DNA of 64,000 nt, taken from positions 9,133-73,132 of the forward strand of contig CAKULN010000013.1 in the NCBI GenBank assembly GCA_934667175.1. Direction: 5' to 3'. A program made the position numbers and the translations under genes. Positions 36,022 to 43,812 of this stretch are shown one piece after another; positions within the stretch are counted from its first letter, which is position 1, and each line of letters opens with the position of its first letter. This DNA is from an uncultured Bacteroidales bacterium. GTDB taxonomy: Bacteria > Bacteroidota > Bacteroidia > Bacteroidales > UBA932. Under the pieces are notes generated by a model. The model ran no database searches. It had not been told where the DNA came from and worked only from the letters and a program-made list of their open reading frames with translations.

Positions 36022-36315
36022 ATGGGACAGACTGCAATTACCATCAGGATTGATGCTGACATAAAGCGACAGTTTGACACTTTATGCCAAGACTTTGGGA
36101 TGAGTGCCAACACCGCCTTCAACATTTTTGCGCGCTCGGTTGTCCGCAGCCGGAGTATTCCATTTGAGATTCAAGCAGACTCAAAGGAAACCATTGCGGC
36201 AAAAGCCCGTGAGGCCATTCTCAAAATGAGGAAAATCTCGGAGGCAAACGGCAATTCTGAAATGACACTTGATGAGATCAGCGATGAGATCCAGGACGCA
36301 AGGACGCAAATATGA
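36022..36315 (+). CDS. RelB/DinJ-family antitoxin
   Basis: A 97-residue ribbon-helix-helix protein. Start at ATG 36022 (MGQTAITIRIDADIKRQFDT), the typical RelB/DinJ N-terminal strand and helix; LCQDFGMSANTAFNIFARSV follows, and the C-terminal half (SEMTLDEISDEIQDAR) is the toxin-binding tail. The palindrome just upstream suggests autoregulation. The downstream toxin gene is cut off after about 18 conserved residues, so this is probably an orphaned antitoxin. Confidence 0.88.
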   Translation: MGQTAITIRIDADIKRQFDTLCQDFGMSANTAFNIFARSVVRSRSIPFEIQADSKETIAAKAREAILKMRKISEANGNSEMTLDEISDEIQDARTQI

Positions 36316-36322
36316 TAAAAGC

Positions 36323-36439
36323 ATGAAGCAATATTATGCGGTTATTGATACCAATGTGTTGGTGTCAGCGCTCTTCCTAACATATTCACCGCCAAAAGTA
36401 TTTGGATTTTCGCCGAATAGTGCATATATTCGCCCATAA
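36323..36439 (+). pseudogene. Truncated PIN-domain toxin
   Basis: The reading frame begins MKQYYAVIDTNVLVSALF, the start of a PIN-domain ribonuclease toxin with its first catalytic aspartate, and then runs into unrelated sequence and stops after 38 codons. The rest of the domain (about 110 residues) is missing. It begins 7 nt after the antitoxin stop. The break is near 36377. Confidence 0.75.
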
Positions 36440-36597
36440 CTTCCGCGGCCATTCTTGTCGCGGCGGACATTTAGAGCCTTGGGAGAGCTCGTCTCCTCAA
36501 CTGAAAATCTGACATTTCATTTGAATCAAGGGAGAAACCCTCCCCAGGCTCTTTCATGTGTTGCCGTGTCACTCAAAGCCAAGCCCCCAAGCACGGG

Positions 36598-36770
36598 TTA
36601 GGTCGCTGAGCCTGGAACCCCTCCACATAGTACGGGGTTTGGTCGCTGAGCTTGTCAAAGCGACCGTCTTGACAACAAGCAAACGAAAGCCTAGGTCGCT
36701 GAGCCTGAAATACATCCATATAGTACGGGTGGGTTTGGTCGCTGAGCCTGTCGAAGCGCCAGACACGAAC
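36598..36770. repeat. Composite dispersed repeat, two tandem units
   Basis: Two roughly 90-bp units each begin AGGTCGCTGAGCCTG, carry an ATAGTACGGG segment and then a second GGTCGCTGAGC[C/T]TGTC core. Part of the first unit (GCGACCGTCTTGACAACAAG) recurs near 37092. Confidence 0.8.
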
Positions 36771-36840
36771 TTATACGTGATCAAGTCCTGCCTCATATTA
36801 TAGTGTCAAGCGGGCAACAATTCAAAAGATCCTGAAAGCC

Positions 36841-36931
36841 AATGGGTGAGACGCCACCCATTCATTAGCAACGAGTTACAAATCGCTGCCGGGGCGATCG
36901 GGAGGGCACGATTTCGTAACTCGCTGGTTGT
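36841..36931. repeat. Paired hairpins in the gene-free region
   Basis: First hairpin: AATGGGTG, loop AGACGC, CACCCATT (36841-36862). Second: ACGAGTTACAAATCG pairs imperfectly with CGATTTCGTAACTCG (about 36870-36924). The first hairpin plus its right flank resembles the one at 30480-30514. Confidence 0.6.
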
Positions 36932-36959
36932 ATGAATATTACGCAACACGGAGATGATA

Positions 36960-36994
36960 GTATCGGGCGCCTCGACAAGCTCGGCGACCGATAC
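36960..36994. repeat. Palindromic dispersed repeat copy
   Basis: GTATCGG...CCGATAC flanks a CGCCTCGACAAGCTCGGCG core, a divergent member of the same palindromic family. Confidence 0.7.
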
Positions 36995-37035
36995 AGCATG
37001 GCCGCGGAGCCGTCCAAAGTGCGCCCTATAGCAAC

Positions 37036-37160
37036 TGGTCACTAAACCTGATAATGCACCCGGTACCGACTGGTCGCCGAGCCTGTCGAAGCGACCGTCT
37101 TGACAACAGGCAAATGAAAGCCCAGGTAGCTGAGCCTGTCGAAGCGCCAGACACGGACAC
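37036..37160. repeat. Dispersed repeat copies
   Basis: GGTCGCCGAGCCTGTCGAAG at 37072 (ending GCGACC, a palindrome) is followed by a second core (AGCTGAGCCTGTCGAAGCGCC), sharing the GCGACCGTCTTGACAACA linker with the copy at 36640. A degenerate copy GGTCACTAAACCTG precedes it. Confidence 0.8.
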
Positions 37161-37762
37161 CTAACCTTCTCACAAACAACTCCACCATTCCGACTTTCTC
37201 GTCCGCAAGATCGGCATTTCCGCTAACCGCACCGGTCTTACGTTGCGAACCACAAACGAAATATTCCGATAAAAAACGCCGAAAAACACCCCGAGAATAT
37301 TTGATTAATGAATATTTCTGGCTAAATTCGCCCCAACGGAATTTAACCGCAACGGCCACATAGGCCAATTAACATACGAAAGTGTTGACGCACCGTCCTC
37401 AACCTGAGAATCTGACAGTTTACAAGGAATAAAGGGACAAAGCTACACTCTCTTCACGCACAGAACTGACACAGGGTTGGTGTGCATTTTGCATAGCCCC
37501 CTCGTTCATTTCATACAGGTGTGGAGTACCGTACCGCTTGTCTTTATTCAGGCTTTGTCAGAGCCCTCAGTTGAACAAACTTACTCGGAACTTCACACTT
37601 TCTTTGTTTTTGACTATTGAAATTGGAATACGGAAAACCATTGTAGAACCAACATGACAAACTCGGATGAACAGTAAAACGGCACAGCCTACCAGCATAA
37701 TTGAGAATTGCAATTTGCCCGGCAACGGAAACAGAACCGGTAACTCGTGGGAGCACAAACCT

Positions 37763-38083
37763 ATGAGTGAAAATGTTGATGCCACAAGAGTGGGGAAGGA
37801 CGGATATATTCCTCATCCGCTTGATCTTTCCAAAGTAACATTGCCAGAAGACCAACAGTCAAAGGTTGAAACGATCGCAATGAATGTCCACGAAGTATGG
37901 GCCGCCAAACGCATCGCCGAGGGCTGGCGGTATGGAACCACACGAGACGATAAGCACAAGTTTCATCCATGCATCTGCCGTTACGAAGATCTTCCCGAAA
38001 GCGAAAAGGAATATGACAGGGCAACTGTCGAGGCCACGCTGAAAGCGTTGTGGCATCTCAGCGAACAACCTAGCCTATCGTAA
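37763..38083 (+). CDS. Stand-alone RyR-domain protein
   Basis: Single RyR domain (the ryanodine-receptor repeat, PF02026). Start chosen at ATG 37763 because GGGAG sits 9 nt upstream; an in-frame ATG at 37667 lacks one. Of 106 residues, about 20-100 follow the family closely: YIPHPLDLSKVTLPED, then HEVWAAKRIAEGWRYG, RDDKHKFHPCI, YEDLPESEKEYDRATVEATL. No signal peptide or membrane helix. It is 40 nt upstream of a channel-like protein that also ends in an RyR-like domain. In bacteria RyR domains are found near nucleotide-signalling and conflict genes; the ligand is not established. It opens the long plus-strand array. Confidence 0.88.
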   Translation: MSENVDATRVGKDGYIPHPLDLSKVTLPEDQQSKVETIAMNVHEVWAAKRIAEGWRYGTTRDDKHKFHPCICRYEDLPESEKEYDRATVEATLKALWHLSEQPSLS

Positions 38084-38123
38084 AAATAGTCAAGCAATTA
38101 GTTGTTCTATTAAAGTCAACCAG

Positions 38124-40679
38124 ATGTATAACAAGCCTAATTCAATCATATCCAAAGTATTTGCGATTATCGACAAGGCTGACAGAATAATATTACCTGT
38201 CTGCTTGACGATGTTAATCGCAGCTATTTATCTTGCAAGTACAGAGCCACAGTATTGGATATGCGCAATCGGAGTAATTGCGGGATTAATCTGTGGGCGT
38301 TATCTTCACATCTGCTTATGGCATCCCATTGAGCGGGATAGAATATTGGTGAAGGGTCATTTCATCATGAAAATAATCTCGTTTGTCATTTTAGTGCCAT
38401 TCGTCATCGCTGCCCTTTTCGAGTTTGCCAATCTAATTTGTAACGCTGCTCAATGTCAAAGTTGTGTGATTAAACCATCCGATTTATTTACGGAAAACCT
38501 CGTTGACAGCAACTCTCTGTTCTGGGATGTGTACTATCACTTCGTAAATCCTGGAATCCAGCACATGACTACTGCCATGGGGAGACCTTGGTCTGTGATG
38601 ATTGCGATTATCGGAATCATACTTCTTAACGGGGTGTTGATTTCCACGTTGACAAGCTGGTTCGAGCGTAGGAAATCACAATGGACGAATGGAGACATAC
38701 GCTATAAAAAAAGGAGTTTCAGAGCATTTCACAATCCTAGTGAATATGCAGGGAACAAAATCGCCGTGGTGATCGGAGCGGGTGAGAACGCTCCCGCAAT
38801 CATCAAGAATCTTCTTGACGGTAAGGGAGAGACAAAAAATGGCCGACCATATTATGTTGTCCTTCTGACAAATGGCGATGCCAAGGAAATCCGGGACAGA
38901 ATAGCATCTTACCTTAACGGAGAGGACTCGGAGCGCCTTGTCATATATAACGGGCAACTGGATTCCATTGAAGAGATCAAGAGCATTCCTATTGAGTACG
39001 CCACCGAAATCTACGTACTGGGAGAAAAAAGCAATGAGGACGAGTCCAGCAGTTATCATGACACACAGAACATGAAATGTGTGCATAACATAGCCGGATA
39101 TTTATCTCTGAACAAAGTTCACGATAAGGATGATAAGATTGTCTGCCATGTTCAGTTCGAGTACCAGACCACATATTCAGTATTCCAATTCTCTGATCTG
39201 CCGGACAATATCAAAAAGTATCTTGACTTCAGACCTTTCAATTGCTATGAGAATTGGGCACAGACAGTATTTGAAGATTGCGAATATTCCGAAAAAGGGA
39301 AGGTTGATAGCGATGGAAGAGTCATCTCATACACCCCTCTGGACGGTGCGGGCATTTCAGCAGATTCGGACAAGAACGTTCATCTGATAGTAGTAGGAAT
39401 GACGAAGATGGGAATTGCTGTCGCTATACAGGCTGCACAGATAGCTCATTATCCTAATTTCAAGATAAACGGAGCCAATCCGCACCGTACTAAAATCACG
39501 TTCATTGACCCAGATGCTGAGAATGAGATGGATTTCTTCATGGGAAGATACCAGAACCTGTTCAATCTGGCCAAGCACCGGTATCTGGACTTATCGAAAC
39601 GAGACTACTCCCTTAATGTGGAATGGACTGATCCTGTTCTCAATGAGAACGGTGAATATAAATACCTCGGTCCTAACTTCCTTGACATTGAATGGGAGTT
39701 CATAAAGGGATCGGTGGAACAACCTGGAGTCATGGAATATCTACGGCATTCTGCTAATAACGCCTATTGCCCTGATAACGATGATGCATGCATGACAAAA
39801 GATGGCAATGGAAAATCTCTCCTGACAATCGCGGTATGCAACAAGTATTCAAACGAAGCCATTGCAGAGGGTATCTACATGCCGAGTATTGTTTACGACA
39901 AAGCTCAACAAATACTTGTCTATCAAAGAGAATCTTCAGAGATTCTGTACAACCTGTACTTCAAGGAAGGCAAAGAGCAGGAACAATCCTGCAACAAGAG
40001 GTATTCTAAACTACGTCCATTCGGTATGTTGAATGCCGACTTTACGATGGATAAGGACTCTTACCATAGAGCGGTACTGTGCAATTATGTTTACGGCTGT
40101 GCTCCTTTCAGTACCATTACAAAGGATTCCAGCGCAGACCTAAACACCATTATCAATGACATCAGACATGAAATACAGAACTGTTCCTCTACTCGAAATG
40201 GCGAAGGTCCAATGACAGCAGCGATGAATAAATGGGAGGAGCTATCAATTTTTAACAAATGGTCAAATAAATACCTTTCAAACAGTTTCAAAACAAAGTT
40301 AAGAAGCATCGGATACACCGGTAACAAATACCAATGCAACAAAGATTTTCTTGAGCAGAAGATTGATGCGCACAGGGCAGAGATGGCCGAATGCGAGCAC
40401 AATAGATGGAACACGCAGCAGTTGCTGATGGGACTCAGAGCATACACAGAAAATGAAAACAAAGAATACCTATCTCTTTTGAATAGCGAAGGAGCTGACA
40501 ACGCCCAAACGTTCAAAAAGTCAAAACAGAACGGGAGGGAAAAGGCGCATCTGGACATCCGTTCGTACTCACGGCTTGCGGATGACGATCCTCAAAACCA
40601 TTTATATGACGAGGTGTTCAACGCATGCATTCCTGAAATTCTATCTGCGGTTGAAACCATGAATAACAAGTTAGTATAA
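38124..40679 (+). CDS. Channel-like membrane protein with tandem RCK domains and C-terminal RyR-like domain
   Basis: An 851-residue protein. The N-terminus has four hydrophobic helices (about 22-39, 45-63, 81-104, 157-178), with a pore-loop-like segment between the last two (about 134-156). The first Rossmann/RCK-like domain starts with KIAVVIGAGENAPAIIKNLL (about 213-330) and a second with VHLIVVGMTKMGIAVAIQAA (about 417-640). The order of channel then two RCK domains resembles CASTOR/POLLUX or BK-type ligand-gated channels. The C-terminus (about 750-845) contains MAECEHNRWNTQQLLMGLR and a later SRLADDDPQNHLYDE, as in the end of RyR domains. I infer a membrane effector gated by a ligand bound to the RCK or RyR part. 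It follows the RyR gene by 40 nt and precedes the M48 gene by 10 nt. Confidence 0.75.
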   Translation: MYNKPNSIISKVFAIIDKADRIILPVCLTMLIAAIYLASTEPQYWICAIGVIAGLICGRYLHICLWHPIERDRILVKGHFIMKIISFVILVPFVIAALFEFANLICNAAQCQSCVIKPSDLFTENLVDSNSLFWDVYYHFVNPGIQHMTTAMGRPWSVMIAIIGIILLNGVLISTLTSWFERRKSQWTNGDIRYKKRSFRAFHNPSEYAGNKIAVVIGAGENAPAIIKNLLDGKGETKNGRPYYVVLLTNGDAKEIRDRIASYLNGEDSERLVIYNGQLDSIEEIKSIPIEYATEIYVLGEKSNEDESSSYHDTQNMKCVHNIAGYLSLNKVHDKDDKIVCHVQFEYQTTYSVFQFSDLPDNIKKYLDFRPFNCYENWAQTVFEDCEYSEKGKVDSDGRVISYTPLDGAGISADSDKNVHLIVVGMTKMGIAVAIQAAQIAHYPNFKINGANPHRTKITFIDPDAENEMDFFMGRYQNLFNLAKHRYLDLSKRDYSLNVEWTDPVLNENGEYKYLGPNFLDIEWEFIKGSVEQPGVMEYLRHSANNAYCPDNDDACMTKDGNGKSLLTIAVCNKYSNEAIAEGIYMPSIVYDKAQQILVYQRESSEILYNLYFKEGKEQEQSCNKRYSKLRPFGMLNADFTMDKDSYHRAVLCNYVYGCAPFSTITKDSSADLNTIINDIRHEIQNCSSTRNGEGPMTAAMNKWEELSIFNKWSNKYLSNSFKTKLRSIGYTGNKYQCNKDFLEQKIDAHRAEMAECEHNRWNTQQLLMGLRAYTENENKEYLSLLNSEGADNAQTFKKSKQNGREKAHLDIRSYSRLADDDPQNHLYDEVFNACIPEILSAVETMNNKLV

Positions 40680-40689
40680 AATATCCGAC

Positions 40690-41568
40690 ATGATAAAGGC
40701 ATCAGATTTCATACACCCCGAAGACGCTGCGGCACTTAGGCAGCTGGAAGGCATTCCAGGATTTCCAGCACTGGTGAAAAAAATCCTCTCACTTGGATTT
40801 GAGGAGCTCCAGTACGGACTTAACATGGCCACGGCCATACGGCTCTCCCCTACCCAGTTGCCCAATCTCTACAATCACCTGCCTCCGATTTGCAGGAAAC
40901 TTGGCATTCAGGAGCCAGAGTTCTACCTCCAGATGGATCCGAAGCCGAATGCGTTCACATTCGGTGACACGAGGATATTCATAACCATCACATCAGGCTT
41001 GGTTGAGATGATGGATGATGATGAGCTTGATGCCGTCATCGCCCATGAGTGCGGGCACATCGTCTGCCATCATGTTCTTTACCACAGCATCGCTCAGATC
41101 ATATTCAGTGGCGCCGCCTCTCTTGGAATATTAGGGCCGCTGGCTCTGCCAATCCAACTCGCCCTGCTGTACTGGTCCCGCAAAAGTGAGTTGTCTTGCG
41201 ACAGGTGCGGATGCGTGATCACTTCCCCGGAAATCATCACCCGTGTGATGGCGCGGCTGTCGGGAGGTCCGCGCTCCATCACGCAGGAGATCAATTTCGA
41301 AGAATGGGCCAGACAGGCGGACCGATATGATGAAATAAAAAACGAGAACCTTTGGAACAAGTCGCTCCAGCTTTATGCCATCGCAAAGCAAGACCATCCG
41401 TTCGCCGCCGTGCGTGTCCGCGAGATTCTGAAATGGGGACAAAGTCCTCAATATCAAAATTTAATGGAGAGTCTCAAATGGGAAGCCTATAGTAGAAAGT
41501 GTCCAAATTGCGGTATGCTCGTCCATGACGACTGGGCCTACTGCAAGTACTGCGGGACCAAATTATGA
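40690..41568 (+). CDS. M48-family zinc metalloprotease with C-terminal zinc ribbon
   Basis: A 292-residue membrane-associated gluzincin. The HExxH motif is HECGH (residues 118-122), and the third zinc ligand lies in the downstream SELSCDRCG segment (E168, D172). A hydrophobic hairpin (about 135-163) separates them. Residues 271-288 form a zinc ribbon (CPNCGM...CKYCG). There is no signal peptide. Base composition is GC-richer than the following STAND genes. Two small genes follow within 25 nt, the second also with a zinc ribbon, suggesting a small M48-centred unit. Confidence 0.88.
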   Translation: MIKASDFIHPEDAAALRQLEGIPGFPALVKKILSLGFEELQYGLNMATAIRLSPTQLPNLYNHLPPICRKLGIQEPEFYLQMDPKPNAFTFGDTRIFITITSGLVEMMDDDELDAVIAHECGHIVCHHVLYHSIAQIIFSGAASLGILGPLALPIQLALLYWSRKSELSCDRCGCVITSPEIITRVMARLSGGPRSITQEINFEEWARQADRYDEIKNENLWNKSLQLYAIAKQDHPFAAVRVREILKWGQSPQYQNLMESLKWEAYSRKCPNCGMLVHDDWAYCKYCGTKL

Positions 41569-41590
41569 ATATTATAAAAGCAGCAACAAC

Positions 41591-41848
41591 ATGTTTTTCG
41601 ATAAGAACGGAATATTAGACATCGATGGAATGGTCGCCGACAACGACTCATTCAAAGCCATCATGGAAGACGGCATCGTCACCGAGGACGAGGTCAAAGC
41701 GCAGTCCGACAAGGTGATCGGAATCCTGCATGATATGGAGACCCGCTATTCCGAAGAGCAACTGGCAGAGATCAAGGATCTGCTAGTTGAGTCTGGAGTC
41801 CTCTACGCCGTGTACAATTTTTACTCAATTCAGAACATCAACGAATAA
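41591..41848 (+). CDS. Small hypothetical protein
   Basis: 85 residues from ATG 41591 (MFFDKNGILDIDGMVADNDS). The family is not recognised. Acidic and probably helical, with no membrane segment. The segment MVADNDSFKAIMEDGIVTED resembles the short regulatory domains often encoded beside M48 proteases, but I cannot name it. It begins 22 nt after the M48 stop and ends 3 nt before the next gene, so it is part of the same transcription unit. Confidence 0.75.
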   Translation: MFFDKNGILDIDGMVADNDSFKAIMEDGIVTEDEVKAQSDKVIGILHDMETRYSEEQLAEIKDLLVESGVLYAVYNFYSIQNINE

Positions 41849-41851
41849 ACC

Positions 41852-42379
41852 ATGTCCACATTCTGCACTAAAACAGTCATTTACGGTTCACCGTCCCTTA
41901 TCCCCCAGATCGCTGAACATATTCAGAAAGATTTCGGGAAAGACGGATTCGAGGTCAGCATAGACACCCTTTGCAGCGGCGGATGCGACATTTCCATCAG
42001 TAAAGGCGGCCTGTTCAAAGCAGTGCTCGGCATGAAAACCGCCCTGAAAGTCACACTCCTCCCACAAGGCAACAACATCAGCTTCGAAGCCGGTGTCGGC
42101 ATCTGGGGCCAGCAAGCCATCCCCACCATCATCTCCATGCTCTTCTTCTGGCCCGTCCTCATCACCCAACTCTGGGGCCTCGTCAAGCAGTCACAGCTCG
42201 ACGACAGGGCACTGGCAGCGGCTAATGAGGTGGTTAATAGGTATTACAGTGAAGCTGGTAAAACGGCTCAGACTCAATCTGCCTCCCATAAGGAATCTGC
42301 TCAGAAATTTTGCACGCATTGCGGATCTGCTAATCCTGCTAATGCTGTCATATGCAGTTCTTGCGGAAGAGAAATATAA
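41852..42379 (+). CDS. Membrane protein with C-terminal zinc ribbon
   Basis: 175 residues. The N-terminal soluble part (about 1-85) alternates strands and helices, then one hydrophobic segment (AIPTIISMLFFWPVLITQLW, about 89-111), a polar linker, and a C-terminal zinc ribbon CTHCG...CSSCG (about 154-172). The same ribbon type ends the M48 protease two genes upstream, so the two may be assembled or cleaved together. No function can be assigned. It begins 3 nt after the previous gene and is the last GC-richer gene before the AT-rich STAND block. Confidence 0.75.
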   Translation: MSTFCTKTVIYGSPSLIPQIAEHIQKDFGKDGFEVSIDTLCSGGCDISISKGGLFKAVLGMKTALKVTLLPQGNNISFEAGVGIWGQQAIPTIISMLFFWPVLITQLWGLVKQSQLDDRALAAANEVVNRYYSEAGKTAQTQSASHKESAQKFCTHCGSANPANAVICSSCGREI

Positions 42380-42407
42380 CTACCATCCAATAAAATACTT
42401 GCAATAA

Positions 42408-43811
42408 ATGATGAATACTGACATTGTAAAATATTCCACTCTTATAGAAGACCTTAACGAACTTATTGAAATAGGTGGTCTCATCCCGATAATCGGAGAT
42501 GAAGTTCTTTTGATAAAGGATGACAAGGGGCAAGAAGTAAGACTTATGGAATATGTTTTCAATCATTTAGCCAATAAGTGGTTAAATGATGATGAGTATC
42601 TTCACTTAACCTATTCGTTGAAAAATATGACAACTATAGAAAAAAAAATAATTGAACAGGGTGGGGAACTTATAAGAGAAATCAAAAATCTATTTAGAGA
42701 CACGACCCTTCGCTTGGAAGAACGAGCATACATTAGAGATTACCTCATGAATTTTCTGACAGCCGGTAAATTTCCTTTAATCCTAACCACCTCATGTTCA
42801 AACATTCTTGATGGCATTCTCAAAAATATGAAGTATGGAAGTGTATACTACGATAGGGAAAACAGAAGAAATCAAGATATTGGAGAAATAAATGAAGATG
42901 ATGATTACGAACGATTAAAAAACAGAACCATATTTCACCTCTTTGGATCATATTCCGCCGGACATAAAAACGTAATCACAGAAAAAGACTTCCTTCAGTA
43001 TTTGCATTGCTTGCACGACAGCAATAGTCACCCTGAAAAGCTACTTCAATACGTAAGCAAAAGAAAAATATTATCTCTTGGGTGTGATATTCCTGATTGG
43101 ACCTTTAGGTTCTTTTTATACTCCTTAAAAGATGATGTGTTTGAATGTATACCAAGCGTTAATGGATTCAACGGTGGTGTAATTGAATCAAAAAAAGATA
43201 GGGATCTAGCAGATTTTCTTTTCAACATTAAATATTACTATGAAGATGCTGGATTAGAATCATTTCTATGCGATTTAAATCGATCAATCCCTCAAGACAC
43301 ACTCACGACTAAGAAATCCGTATTTTTATCTGTACTTTCATCTGACATTGAAACTAACAGTAAGTTTTTAAAAGATATCTATGAACTGAAGAATTACATC
43401 AAATCCAACCTTATGATGGATGTATGGTTCTGCAAGGATAACCTTGAAGGGAACTCGGGTGAGCAATATTGGAATAAGATAAAAGAGGGGCTAGCGAACT
43501 GCTCCTATTTTATACCGGTTATTACACCTACACTCTTATTAAAATTTACCCAACTTAAAATTAACACATCAGAGCCTATACCAGACAAAGAACTAGGCAT
43601 ACTAACGGAATGGAAATACGCTATCGCTGAAAAAAAGAAGCGAGGATATCAAATGAAGTTCTCTTTGCCATATATGATTGGTTGTGACATAGATGATGTA
43701 AAAGGCGTTTTTAATTCAATAGAAATCCCTGAAACAAGAGCCCTAATCCTTGGTGAGGAAGGGTATGGTTTGCAACTTACTGACAGTCTTAACAACTTAT
43801 CCCTAGAATAG
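42408..43811 (+). CDS. SIR2-like/TIR fusion protein (first copy)
   Basis: A 467-residue cytoplasmic protein. The N-terminal part (about 12-270) resembles SIR2-like domains of bacterial immunity: LIEIGGLIPIIGDEVLL at the nucleotide-binding loop, PLILTTSCSNILDGIL where active members have TTNYD, and LSLGCDIPDWTFRFFLY. The canonical GAGxS and Asn are missing, so this half may be inactive or only bind nucleotide. The C-terminal part (about 300-440) is TIR-like: SVLSSDIETN, MMDVWFCKDNLEGNSGEQYW, CSYFIPVITPTLL, and a candidate catalytic glutamate in ILTEWKYAI. The next gene starts 1 nt after the stop, so its product is surely a partner. A paralogue is at 50508-51923. Confidence 0.75.
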   Translation: MMNTDIVKYSTLIEDLNELIEIGGLIPIIGDEVLLIKDDKGQEVRLMEYVFNHLANKWLNDDEYLHLTYSLKNMTTIEKKIIEQGGELIREIKNLFRDTTLRLEERAYIRDYLMNFLTAGKFPLILTTSCSNILDGILKNMKYGSVYYDRENRRNQDIGEINEDDDYERLKNRTIFHLFGSYSAGHKNVITEKDFLQYLHCLHDSNSHPEKLLQYVSKRKILSLGCDIPDWTFRFFLYSLKDDVFECIPSVNGFNGGVIESKKDRDLADFLFNIKYYYEDAGLESFLCDLNRSIPQDTLTTKKSVFLSVLSSDIETNSKFLKDIYELKNYIKSNLMMDVWFCKDNLEGNSGEQYWNKIKEGLANCSYFIPVITPTLLLKFTQLKINTSEPIPDKELGILTEWKYAIAEKKKRGYQMKFSLPYMIGCDIDDVKGVFNSIEIPETRALILGEEGYGLQLTDSLNNLSLE

Positions 43812-43812
43812 C

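Larger units (their letters stand above)
36440..37762. other. 1.3-kb gene-free decayed region
   Basis: No supported gene. It holds several diverged copies of the GGTCGCTGAGCCTGTCGAAG repeat, a structured hairpin pair at 36841-36931, and a diverged duplicated segment: CCTCAACTGAAAATCTGACA near 36500 resembles CCTCAACCTGAGAATCTGAC near 37400. Short ORFs here are in repeat sequence. Confidence 0.7.

Noticed and set aside
36806..37368. Minus-strand ORFs of 78 and 108 codons in the gene-free region
   Set aside because: They run through the palindromic repeats and encode repeat-derived peptides.
36440..37762. Integrase, transposase or tRNA-borne att site that would define a genomic island
   Set aside because: No integrase or transposase frame and no tRNA gene with a duplicated 3' end is visible near the array boundaries.
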